In this document: positions 24,654-32,481 of the stretch, piece after piece
Layout of the letters: every line of letters starts with the position of its first letter
How positions within the stretch are numbered: position 1 is the stretch's first letter
Translations under genes and position numbers: made by a program
Notes under the pieces: model-generated
What the model was told of the DNA's origin: nothing
The model's input: the letters and a program-made list of their open reading frames with translations, nothing else
Database searches by the model: none
Source: Mycobacterium sp. M26
GTDB lineage: Bacteria; Actinomycetota; Actinomycetes; Mycobacteriales; Mycobacteriaceae
DNA length: 64,000 nt
NCBI RefSeq assembly: GCF_001494595.1
Contig: NZ_LN929908.1
Location: 1,587,716-1,651,715, forward strand
Direction of reading: 5' to 3'

Positions 24654-25601
24654 TCAATTGTTGGGATAACGCACGCCGGTGAGATCTTCCGAGATCTGCC
24701 AGAGCCGCCGGCATCCGTCGGCGTCGGTGGCGCGGGGCAGGATCTTGCCTTCCTTGACCCCGCCGCCGGCCATTTCCATGAAGCCCTTGGGCCCGTAGAA
24801 CTGGCCGCCGCGGGCGTTCGGGTCGGCGGCGGCATAGAGCACCGGGAGGATGCCCTCGTCGACCTCCTGCCACATGAACGGCATGTAGCGCCAGCTGAAC
24901 TGGTAGAACCGGGCGAGTGCGGTGGGCTTCTCGCGGCCGTGTGACGGTCCGCTGATCTGCAGGTTCGTCTTGCACAGGCCGGGGTGCGCGGCGTTGGACA
25001 GGATGCCCCAGCCGTGCTGGCGGCTGAGCCGGTCCAGTTCGATGGCGAACATCAGCGTCGCGCTCTTGGACTGCGCGTAGGAGGCGTTGGCGGAGTAGCT
25101 GCGCTCGAAGTTGGGGTCGTCGAAGTTGATGCCTCCGATCCGGGCGGCCAGGCTGCTCAGCGAGACCACGCGGGGGTTGGTCGCGGCCCGCAGCAGCGGC
25201 AGCAGGTGGGCGGTGAGGGCGAAGTGGCCCAGGTGGTTGGCGCCGAACTGCAATTCGAAGCCGTCGGAGGTGGTGTCGCGCTGCGGCGGCTGCATGACGC
25301 CGGCGTTGTTCACCAGGATGTCGATCGGGCGGCCTTCGGCGTTGAGCTCCTCGCCGAGCGCGGCGACGCTGGCCAGCGAGGACAGGTCGATGCTCTTGAG
25401 CGTGAGTTTGGCGGCCGGGTTGGCGGCGCGAATCTCGGCGGCCGCGGCTTCGCCTTTGGCCTGGTTGCGGATCGCCATGATGACTTCGGCGCCGGCGGCC
25501 GCGAAGCGCTTGGTGACGCCGAGGCCGAGGCCGCTGTTGGAGCCGGTGACGACGGCGAGCTTGCCGGACAGATCGGGAACGGTGAGGGAGAGGTCAGCCA
25601 T
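24654..25601 (-). CDS. SDR family oxidoreductase (retinol-dehydrogenase/protochlorophyllide-reductase-like)
   Basis: A 315-residue SDR: VVTGSNSGLGLG (about 17-28), NNAGVMQPP (about 95), catalytic Ser in VSLSSLAARI, and Tyr-Lys in YAQSKSA (about 172-178). Length and the GSNSGLG motif match the WWOX/retinol-dehydrogenase-like group, which usually uses NADP(H) and reduces lipophilic carbonyls. By synteny it corresponds to Rv2263 (from memory). It diverges from the TetR gene at 25660 across a region with two near-identical 18-bp repeats. The ATG at 25601 replaces an upstream in-frame start that would run into the repeats. Confidence 0.85.
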   Translation of the reverse strand: MADLSLTVPDLSGKLAVVTGSNSGLGLGVTKRFAAAGAEVIMAIRNQAKGEAAAAEIRAANPAAKLTLKSIDLSSLASVAALGEELNAEGRPIDILVNNAGVMQPPQRDTTSDGFELQFGANHLGHFALTAHLLPLLRAATNPRVVSLSSLAARIGGINFDDPNFERSYSANASYAQSKSATLMFAIELDRLSRQHGWGILSNAAHPGLCKTNLQISGPSHGREKPTALARFYQFSWRYMPFMWQEVDEGILPVLYAAADPNARGGQFYGPKGFMEMAGGGVKEGKILPRATDADGCRRLWQISEDLTGVRYPNN

Positions 25602-25616
25602 GGCCGCGACAGTAAC

Positions 25617-25656
25617 AGAACGCTGGTCTGATAACAAGAGAACGGTGGTCTGCTAA
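25617..25656. promoter_or_regulatory. Two 18-bp direct repeats, probable TetR operators
   Basis: AGAACGCTGGTCTGATAA at 25617-25634 and AGAACGGTGGTCTGCTAA at 25639-25656 match at 16 of 18 bases and are exactly 22 bp apart, about two helical turns. They fill the space between the divergent SDR (start 25601) and the TetR gene (start 25660), the usual place for an autoregulatory operator that controls both. Confidence 0.65.
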
Positions 25657-25659
25657 ATT

Positions 25660-26340
25660 ATGGCCGTGACGTCGACGTTCCAGCGGGCCCGCCGGCCCGA
25701 GCAGATGGCCGCCCGGCGGACGGCCATCCTGGCCGCCGCGCGCGAGGCGCTGGCCGTCAGCGGTGTCGACGGCGTCACATTGCGCGATATCAGCGAACGC
25801 GTGGGGCTGGCGAAGTCCAATGTGCTGCGCTACTTCGAGAGCCGCGAGGCGATCTTCCTGGAGCTGCTCGACTCGGAGTGCCGGTCCTGGCTCGTCGAGC
25901 TGGATGAGCGTCTGGGTGCACCACAGCCGCGAAAGCCGAACTACGACAGCGAGATCCGGGTCGCGGCCGTGATCGCCGAGACACTGGTGGAGCGGGCTCT
26001 GCTGTGCGAGCTGCTCGGCGCGATGGCCGGGGTGCTCGAGCGCAACATCTCCGCCCAGTTCGCTTTGGACTTCAAGGTCCGGGCCATGCAGACCATCGGT
26101 GAGCTGTCGGCCGTGGTGGGCAGGCAACTGCCGTGGCTGGCCGAGGAGTTCCTCGGATTCATCGGGGAGGGCATCCTGACGCTGGTCGCCGGGATGTATC
26201 CGTTCTCGGTGCCGACCGAGCCGGTGCGCCAGGCCGTCGAGGAACTCGGCTTTCCCGACCCGGCATGCCGGTTCGCCGACGGGCTGCAGGCCGGGCTGAC
26301 GACCTGGCTGATTGGGGCGGCGGCGCAGAGCCCGTCGTGA
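25660..26340 (+). CDS. TetR/AcrR family transcriptional regulator
   Basis: A 226-residue regulator. The N-terminal HTH domain (about 20-70) reads RRTAILAAAREALAVSGVDG, then TLRDISERVGLAKSNVLRYF, the typical TetR helix 2-3. The C-terminal ligand domain is of the TetR type with no named ligand. It diverges from the SDR at 25601 with paired direct repeats between them, so it most likely represses itself and the SDR/LapA/SABATH genes. It overlaps the next gene by four bases (GTGA). Confidence 0.88.
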   Translation: MAVTSTFQRARRPEQMAARRTAILAAAREALAVSGVDGVTLRDISERVGLAKSNVLRYFESREAIFLELLDSECRSWLVELDERLGAPQPRKPNYDSEIRVAAVIAETLVERALLCELLGAMAGVLERNISAQFALDFKVRAMQTIGELSAVVGRQLPWLAEEFLGFIGEGILTLVAGMYPFSVPTEPVRQAVEELGFPDPACRFADGLQAGLTTWLIGAAAQSPS

Positions 26341-27077
26341 CACACTTGGCGGCCATGAAGGGCAGCTGGTCGGCCTCCCGGATCATGGCCATCACCGGAA
26401 TCCTCGGCATGGTCGTCGGCGGGGTCGGGTTCATCATCGTCATGGTGCTCAATGCCTTCGTCCTCGACGAGTTCGATGCCTACGGCGAGATCCCGATCCC
26501 CGGCTCCGGTCAGATCGAACTGCCGGCCGGCGAGGTGCAGATCAGCTTTCACACCTCGGTGACCGGATCGCCGTCAGGCAACTTCCCGGTGCCGGCCCTG
26601 AAGCTGAGCATCATCCCACCGGAGGGCGCCCCCGACCCGGTGCTGACCGAAAAGCCCAGTGGGACAACGACGGTCAACAGTGATACCCACCTGCGAATCT
26701 GGATCGCCCAGGTGGACACCGCGGGCGTCTACCAGATCAAGACCGGCGGCGACGTCAACGGTTACATCAACCCGAGGCTGGCGTTCGGTCACGAGAGCGA
26801 CTACGACTTCCTGCACTGGGTGTTCCTCGCGGTGTTCGGGGTGGGGTTGCTCGACGTGATCCTGTCGCGGGTGTTCAAGCGGCTGCACAACAGCGGGTCG
26901 CAGGGGGTGGGACTGCAGGAGATGCCGACTGCCCTGTCCCCGCCGGTGGACCCGTTCGCCCCCACTGACCAGGGCGTTCGTCTTGAGCAGCTGAAAACCA
27001 TTGCGGCCCTGCGAGACTCGGGTGCGCTGACCGAGGCCGAGTTCGAAGCGGAGAAGCGGCGAATTCTGCGGGGATAG
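26337..27077 (+). CDS. Membrane protein with C-terminal SHOCT domain
   Basis: A protein of about 246 residues. A transmembrane helix near residues 19-40 (ITGILGMVVGGVGFIIVMVL), an extracytoplasmic beta-rich domain (about 50-160), a second helix (FLHWVFLAVFGVGLLDVIL), and a C-terminal SHOCT motif (QLKTIAALRDSGALTEAEF...RRI) follow in order. SHOCT domains are short helical modules at protein ends, thought to aid oligomerisation. The GTG at 26337 overlaps the TetR stop; the ATG at 26355 is an alternative. The function is unknown. Confidence 0.7.
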   Translation: MTHLAAMKGSWSASRIMAITGILGMVVGGVGFIIVMVLNAFVLDEFDAYGEIPIPGSGQIELPAGEVQISFHTSVTGSPSGNFPVPALKLSIIPPEGAPDPVLTEKPSGTTTVNSDTHLRIWIAQVDTAGVYQIKTGGDVNGYINPRLAFGHESDYDFLHWVFLAVFGVGLLDVILSRVFKRLHNSGSQGVGLQEMPTALSPPVDPFAPTDQGVRLEQLKTIAALRDSGALTEAEFEAEKRRILRG

Positions 27078-27097
27078 CGCGGCCTACACTCGGCGCT

Positions 27098-28255
27098 GTG
27101 AAGGCTGTCAGCTGTGTGCAGGGAACATTGTCGGTTGTCGAGATCGCCGCTCCGCGGCCCGCGGACGGGCAGCTGGTGCTCGACGTGCGAAGCTGCGGGA
27201 TCTGCGGGTCTGACCTACACGCCAAGGACCATGCCGACGAGTTGGCCGGGATCTTCGAGGAGACCGGTTATCCGGACGGCATGCGCGGCGACACCCCGAC
27301 CGTCTTCGGACACGAGTTCTCCGGCGAGGTGGCCGAGCGGGGGGCCAAGACGCCGAAGGCCTTCAAGGTGGGCACCAGGGTGGTGTCGTTCCCGATGGTG
27401 CGGGCCCACGGTGGTGTCCAGCTGACCGGGCTGTCCCCGCTGGCACCCGGTGGTTATGCCGAGCAGGTCCTGGTCGAGGCGGCGATGACCTTCGCGGTGC
27501 CCAACGGGCTGTCGATGGACGTCGCGGCCCTGACCGAACCGATGGCGGTGGCGTTGCATGCGGTGCGACGCGGCGAGGTCACCAAGCGCGATACGGCCAT
27601 CGTGATCGGCTGCGGGCCGGTCGGGCTGGCGGTCATCTGCCAGCTCAAGGCCAGCGGCGTCGAGACGATCGTCGCCAGCGATTTTTCGCCCGGCCGGCGC
27701 GCTCTGGCCGCCCGCTGCGGTGCCGACATCGTGGTGGACCCGAAGGTGGAGTCGCCTTATGACCGGGCGTCAGGCAAGGGGGTGGTGACTGACTTCTCCG
27801 GCCTGACCGACCTCGCGGTCGGGTCGATGGAGAAGCTGCGCAAGCTGCCCGGGTGGCAGCACGTGTACCGCATCGCCGATGCGCTCGGTGCCGCTGGACC
27901 CAAGCGCCCGGTGGTCTTCGAATGCGTCGGCCTTCCGGGGATGATCGACGGAATCATCGCCGCCGCGCCACTGGGCTCACGCGTGGTCGTCGTCGGCGTG
28001 TGCATGAGTCCCGACACGTTCCGACCTGCGCTGGCCGGCGGCAAGGAGATCGACCTGCGCTTCGTGTTCGCCTACACGCCATTGGAATTCCGCGACACCC
28101 TGCACATGCTGGCCGACGGCAAGCTCAACGCGTCACCGTTGATCACCGGCAAGGTGGGCCTGGCCGGGGTGGCTGCGGCGTTCGAGGCGCTGGGGGATCC
28201 GGAATCTCACGCGAAGATTCTGGTGGACCCCCGCAGCGCTGCGACCACGCCCTAG
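27098..28255 (+). CDS. Zinc-binding alcohol dehydrogenase family protein (MDR)
   Basis: A 385-residue medium-chain dehydrogenase. Catalytic zinc ligands are seen in SCGICGSDLHAKDH (about 31-44) and GHEFSGEV (about 70), and the NAD(P) Rossmann motif in VIGCGPVGLAVICQL (about 168-182). Unlike the MscR gene nearby, it lacks the four-cysteine structural zinc lobe at the expected place. A roughly 30-residue insertion after the Rossmann first half (DPKVESPYDRASGKG...) is present. It starts with GTG and converges on the MBL gene with a four-base overlap. The substrate is unknown. Confidence 0.82.
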   Translation: MKAVSCVQGTLSVVEIAAPRPADGQLVLDVRSCGICGSDLHAKDHADELAGIFEETGYPDGMRGDTPTVFGHEFSGEVAERGAKTPKAFKVGTRVVSFPMVRAHGGVQLTGLSPLAPGGYAEQVLVEAAMTFAVPNGLSMDVAALTEPMAVALHAVRRGEVTKRDTAIVIGCGPVGLAVICQLKASGVETIVASDFSPGRRALAARCGADIVVDPKVESPYDRASGKGVVTDFSGLTDLAVGSMEKLRKLPGWQHVYRIADALGAAGPKRPVVFECVGLPGMIDGIIAAAPLGSRVVVVGVCMSPDTFRPALAGGKEIDLRFVFAYTPLEFRDTLHMLADGKLNASPLITGKVGLAGVAAAFEALGDPESHAKILVDPRSAATTP

Positions 28256-28875
28256 TGGCCTCTGGCGACCCAGTCGTCGTAGTTGACCAGCTCGTCGCCG
28301 ATCCGGGTGGTGTCACCGTGGCCGGTGTACACCACGGTATCGGCGGGCAGTTTGCCGAGCTTGTCCTTGATCGACCCGAGGATGGTCGGGAAGTCCGAGA
28401 ACGAGCGTCCGGTGGCACCGGGGCCGCCCTGGAACAGGGTGTCCCCGGAGAACACCGCACCCAGTGCCGGTGCGTAGAGGCAGGTTGAGCCGGGGGAGTG
28501 CCCCGGGGTGGCGATCGCGTGCAGCTCGATGCCGTCGGCCTTGAGCACCTGACCGTCCTCGATGGCGCGGAACTGCTTGTCGCCGTGGGTCATCCGCCAG
28601 AGCATGTCATCGGCCGGGTTGAGCAGGACGGGTGCGTCGAGGTCCGCGCTGAGCTGCGGGGCGACGGTGATGTGGTCGTTGTGGCCGTGGGTGCAGACGA
28701 CCGCGACGACGTGCCGGTTGCCGACGGCATCCTCAATGGCTTTGGCGTCGTGCGCGGCGTCGATGACGATGACCTCCTTGTCGTCACCGACGATCCAGAT
28801 GTTGTTGTCGACTTCCCAACTGCCACCGTCGAGTTCGAAGGTGCCGTGGGTGACGAGCCGCTCGATGCCACTCAC
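28252..28875 (-). CDS. Metallo-beta-lactamase-fold hydrolase paired with MscR
   Basis: A 207-residue glyoxalase-II-like MBL hydrolase. THGHNDHI (about 62-69) is the HxHxDH metal site, TPGHSPGSTCLY holds the next His, SGDTLF the bridging Asp, and YTGHGDTT the last His. It starts inside the mscR stop (ATGA, 28872-28875). This pairing matches Rv2260 next to Rv2259 (from memory) and suggests hydrolysis of S-formylmycothiol, the product of the dehydrogenase, or another mycothiol thioester. Confidence 0.88.
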   Translation of the reverse strand: MSGIERLVTHGTFELDGGSWEVDNNIWIVGDDKEVIVIDAAHDAKAIEDAVGNRHVVAVVCTHGHNDHITVAPQLSADLDAPVLLNPADDMLWRMTHGDKQFRAIEDGQVLKADGIELHAIATPGHSPGSTCLYAPALGAVFSGDTLFQGGPGATGRSFSDFPTILGSIKDKLGKLPADTVVYTGHGDTTRIGDELVNYDDWVARGH

Positions 28876-29957
28876 AGGACGACCACCGAACGCAGCACTT
28901 CGCCGGCGTGCATCTTGTGGAAGGCGTCCTCGATACCTTCCAGGCCGATGCGCTCGGAGACGAACTTCTCCAGGGGTAGCCGGCCCTGGCGGTAGAGGCT
29001 GATCAGGGTGGGGAAGTCGCGCTCGGGCAGGCAGTCGCCGTACCAGGACGACTTCAGCGCCCCGCCGCGGGAGAAGAAGTCCACCAGCGGCATCTCCAAC
29101 TTCATGTCCGGCGTCGGAACACCCACCAGCACAACGGTTCCGGCCAGATCGCGGGCGTAGAAGGCCTGCTTCCAGGTCTCCGGACGGCCGACCGCGTCGA
29201 TCACCACGTCGGCGCCGAACCCGTCGGTGAGGTCCTGGATGGTCTCGACGACGTCGAGCTCCTTGGCGTTGATGGTGTGGGTGGCGCCGAATTCGCGGGC
29301 CCAGTTCAGCTTGGTGTTGTCGGTGTCGACGGCGATGATCGTACGGGCCCCGACCAGAGCCGCACCGGCGATGGCGGCATCGCCCACGCCACCGCAGCCG
29401 ATGACCGCGACGGTGTCGTCACGGCCGATATGCCCGGTGTTGACCGCGGCGCCCAGACCGGCCATCACGCCGCAGCCCAGCAGGCCCGCGACAGCGGGGT
29501 CAGCCTCGGGATCGACCTTGGTGCACTGACCTTCGTGCACCAGCGTCTTGTCGGCGAACGCGCCGATGCCCAGCGCCGGGGTGAGCTCGGTGCCATCGGT
29601 CAGGGTCATCTTCTGGGTGGCGTTGAAGGTGTCGAAGCAGTACCACGGACGGCCGCGCTTGCAGGCGCGGCACTGGCCGCAGACCGCGCGCCAGTTGAGG
29701 ATCACGAAGTCACCGGGGGCGACGTTGGTGACGCCGGGGCCGACGGCTTCGACGGTGCCCGCGGCCTCATGGCCGAGCAGGAAGGGGTATTCGTCGTTGA
29801 TGCCGCCCTCGCGGTAGGTCAGGTCGGTGTGGCAGACGCCGCACGCGGTCACGTCGACTACGACTTCACCCGGACCGGGGTCGGGGATGATGATGTCGAC
29901 GAGCTCGACGGGCTGCTTCTTGGATCGAGAAATCACACCGCGCACTGTTTGACTCAT
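28872..29957 (-). CDS. mscR: S-(hydroxymethyl)mycothiol dehydrogenase / nitrosomycothiol reductase
   Basis: A 361-residue class-III-like alcohol dehydrogenase that uses mycothiol in place of glutathione. Catalytic zinc: CGVCHTDLTY (about 38-47) and GHEAAG (about 65). Structural zinc: CGQCRACKRGRPWYC (about 94-108) with all four cysteines. NAD site: VIGCGGVGDAAIAGA (about 185-199). It oxidises the formaldehyde-mycothiol adduct and reduces S-nitrosomycothiol. The length equals that of Rv2259, and the MBL partner follows directly. It shows the host makes mycothiol. Confidence 0.92.
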   Translation of the reverse strand: MSQTVRGVISRSKKQPVELVDIIIPDPGPGEVVVDVTACGVCHTDLTYREGGINDEYPFLLGHEAAGTVEAVGPGVTNVAPGDFVILNWRAVCGQCRACKRGRPWYCFDTFNATQKMTLTDGTELTPALGIGAFADKTLVHEGQCTKVDPEADPAVAGLLGCGVMAGLGAAVNTGHIGRDDTVAVIGCGGVGDAAIAGAALVGARTIIAVDTDNTKLNWAREFGATHTINAKELDVVETIQDLTDGFGADVVIDAVGRPETWKQAFYARDLAGTVVLVGVPTPDMKLEMPLVDFFSRGGALKSSWYGDCLPERDFPTLISLYRQGRLPLEKFVSERIGLEGIEDAFHKMHAGEVLRSVVVL

Positions 29958-30025
29958 GAGTCAAACCTTAGCGTGAGTCCGCCGGAATGCCGCATGCCAG
30001 TTCCAACCAGCGATACGGTTGAGGC

Positions 30026-31015
30026 TTGCTTGCCGTACGACTCGAAACCCAGCCTGATCTCCTCGCCGCCGCCCGCGCCGCTTACCGGGAGGGCGACTGG
30101 GAGAACAGCTATGCCGCGTTCTCGCGGGCCGGTGCGGTCGGTCCGCTGAGCCTCGACGACCTTGATGCGATGGCCGTCGCGGCCTGGCGGTTGGGGCACG
30201 GCCGAGAGGCGGTGCGCGTCGCGGAGATGGTCTATGTGCGGCTGGTCAGAACCGATCCCGGGGCCGCGGCGGCCAAGGCTGTCGAGCTGGGATCGGCGTG
30301 GCTGGCCCGCGGGGACGTGGCTGTCGGACAGAGCTGGATCAGCCGGGCCCGCGGCTTGCTGGGTAGTGCGCCCGACGGCCCGGCCGTGGTGCGGCTGACG
30401 TATCTGGAGACCGTGGTCGCGGTGCTGACCGATCACGCTGAGGGGGTGGCCGAGCGATCGGCGGCGCTGCGCGGGGTGTCGCGGCCGTTCGATGCGGCGG
30501 TTGAGGGCGAGCCGGTAGAGGCTGCGGCGCGGCGGGCCCGCGGGGAGGCGTTCTACGAGTTGGGCGAGGTGCGCCGGCGGCGCGGGGATGTCGACGGCGC
30601 GTTCGCTGCATACGCCAGGGCCCGCGAACTCGGGGTGGATCCGCAACCCGGTGAGGCGCTGCTGCGCTGCGCACGCGGCGACGTGGACTCTGCGCGCGAG
30701 CATGTGCAGGCGGCGCTGGCCGAGGCTGACCCGCGTCACCGGCTGCGGCTGATTCGTGGCGCGGCTGAGATTGCCCTTGCCGCAGGTGATCTGGATGCCG
30801 TGGCAGGTTATCTGCGCGAGCTTGACGAGGCCGGATCGCCCGATGTGGTGCTGCGTGGGGCGCTGCTGGCGTGCCGGGGCCACTACCGCGATGCGACTGT
30901 CGCTCTGCGGGCGGCGTTACGTGACCCGCGGGTCAACGGGGTGGAGTACGAGGTCGCCGAGGTCTACCGCTGGATGGCGGTGGCACACCGGGGACTCGGC
31001 GCCCGGCTGGGCTAG
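30026..31015 (+). CDS. TPR-repeat protein
   Basis: A 329-residue all-helical protein with tetratricopeptide-like units: LAAARAAYREGDWENSYAAF near the N-terminus, GEAFYELGEVRRRRGDVDGAFAAYARA near 170-196, and GALLACRGHYRDATVALRAAL near the end. The first unit resembles the N-terminal TPR of mycobacterial LuxR-type regulators, but there is no DNA-binding domain. The TTG at 30026 is used. It ends nine bases before the serine hydrolase, so the two are probably co-transcribed. The partner is unknown. Confidence 0.75.
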   Translation: MLAVRLETQPDLLAAARAAYREGDWENSYAAFSRAGAVGPLSLDDLDAMAVAAWRLGHGREAVRVAEMVYVRLVRTDPGAAAAKAVELGSAWLARGDVAVGQSWISRARGLLGSAPDGPAVVRLTYLETVVAVLTDHAEGVAERSAALRGVSRPFDAAVEGEPVEAAARRARGEAFYELGEVRRRRGDVDGAFAAYARARELGVDPQPGEALLRCARGDVDSAREHVQAALAEADPRHRLRLIRGAAEIALAAGDLDAVAGYLRELDEAGSPDVVLRGALLACRGHYRDATVALRAALRDPRVNGVEYEVAEVYRWMAVAHRGLGARLG

Positions 31016-31024
31016 CCTCACCGG

Positions 31025-31852
31025 ATGCACACGCCACTCGACGTCATTGCCGACTGGCCGGTGCCCGCGGCGTCGGCCGCCGTGGTCGGACCGGCCGGGG
31101 TGCTCGCCCGGTATGGCGACCTCGATGCCTCGTACCGGCTGGCGTCGGTCACCAAGCCACTGGTCGCCCGGGCGGCGCAGGTTGCGGTGGAGGAGGGGGT
31201 GGTGGAACTCGACACCCCGGCAGGCCCGCCCGGGAGTACGGTCCGCCACCTGCTGGCGCATGCGTCGGGGCTGGCCATGCACTCGGCCGAGGTGATGGCC
31301 GAGCCCGGCAAGCGGCGGGTGTATTCGAACTACGGGTTCACTGTGCTGGCGGAGACGATCGAGGCGAACTCGGGGATCGAGTTCGGGCAGTACCTCACCG
31401 AGGCGATCTTCGAACCGCTGGGGATGGCGTCCTCGGGATTGGCTGATGGCGCGGTCGCGGCCGGCTATGGGGCGGTGTCGACGGTCGCTGACCTGGCGGT
31501 ATTCGCCGGCGACCTGCTGGTGCCGCGGACGGTGTCGGCCTCGATGCATGCCGAGGCGACCAGCGTGCAGTTCCCCGGACTGACCGGCGTGCTGCCCGGG
31601 TTCGGGGTTCAGCGGCCCAACGATTGGGGGCTCGGCTTCGAGATCCGCGACGGGAAGTCGCCGCACTGGACCGGGGCGGGCAACTCGGCGCGGACGTTCG
31701 GGCATTTCGGCCAGACTGGCACGTTCATCTGGGTGGACCCGGAGCGGGCATTGGCCCTGGTAGTGCTCACATCGCGGGACTTCGACGAGTGGGCCAAACC
31801 GTTGTGGCCGGCGTTGTCTGATGAAGTTCTGAGAGAGTACGGCACCGACTAG
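31025..31852 (+). CDS. Serine hydrolase, beta-lactamase/esterase family
   Basis: A 275-residue class-C beta-lactamase/esterase-fold protein. The catalytic SxxK is SVTK (about 38-41), the YxN motif is YSN (about 98-100), and HFGQTG near residue 225 takes the place of the KTG motif. There is no signal peptide, so a cytoplasmic esterase or peptidase is more likely than a secreted beta-lactamase. It corresponds by position and length to Rv2257c (from memory). It is downstream of the TPR gene on the same strand. Confidence 0.85.
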   Translation: MHTPLDVIADWPVPAASAAVVGPAGVLARYGDLDASYRLASVTKPLVARAAQVAVEEGVVELDTPAGPPGSTVRHLLAHASGLAMHSAEVMAEPGKRRVYSNYGFTVLAETIEANSGIEFGQYLTEAIFEPLGMASSGLADGAVAAGYGAVSTVADLAVFAGDLLVPRTVSASMHAEATSVQFPGLTGVLPGFGVQRPNDWGLGFEIRDGKSPHWTGAGNSARTFGHFGQTGTFIWVDPERALALVVLTSRDFDEWAKPLWPALSDEVLREYGTD

Positions 31853-31961
31853 CGCAACAGGCGCCTCACAAGGCACAATAAACACGCACGAAACAACTGC
31901 ATCTTCTGCACACACCAGGTCGTTGGGGAAGACGTCCCTCGTGGAGCCGAAGGAGCAAGTT

Positions 31962-32474
31962 ATGCGTGCGTCGAACCAGTTCGCCGACGCGACGACTGGC
32001 GTGGTGTATGTCCATGCCTCGCCCGCGGCGGTGTGCCCACATGTCGAGTGGGCGTTGTCGTCGACCCTGAATGCCAGGGCGAATCTGAAGTGGACCCCGC
32101 AACCGGCCATGCCTGGCCAGCTGCGCGCGGTCACCAACTGGGTGGGCCCGGTGGGTACCGGTGCCCGGTTGGCGAATGCGCTGCGCTCGTGGTCGGTGTT
32201 GCGTTTCGAGGTCACCGAGGACCCCAGTGCGGGCGTGGATGGCCAGCGGTTCTGCCACACCCCGCAGCTGGGTCTGTGGAGCGGATCGATGAGCGCCAAC
32301 GGTGACACCATGGTCGGCGAGATGCGCCTGCGAGATCTGATGGCCGCCGGCGCCGACACCTTGGCCGCTGAGTTGGATTCGGTGCTCGGCACCGCGTGGG
32401 ACGACGCGCTGGAGCCCTATCGCGATGGTGGCGACAGCGGCGAGGTCAGCTGGCTGAGCCGCGGGGTCGGCTGA
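31962..32474 (+). CDS. DUF3145 family protein
   Basis: A 170-residue protein conserved in actinobacteria, here assigned to DUF3145 with its expected opening (VVYVHASPAAVCPHVEWALSS, about 14-34) and Trp-rich core (NLKWTPQPAMPGQLRA). The function is unknown. The ATG at 31962 has GAAGGAG six bases upstream and is preferred over the upstream TTG at 31923. By position it matches Rv2256c. No signal peptide or membrane segment is present. Confidence 0.75.
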   Translation: MRASNQFADATTGVVYVHASPAAVCPHVEWALSSTLNARANLKWTPQPAMPGQLRAVTNWVGPVGTGARLANALRSWSVLRFEVTEDPSAGVDGQRFCHTPQLGLWSGSMSANGDTMVGEMRLRDLMAAGADTLAAELDSVLGTAWDDALEPYRDGGDSGEVSWLSRGVG

Positions 32475-32481
32475 GCCGCGG

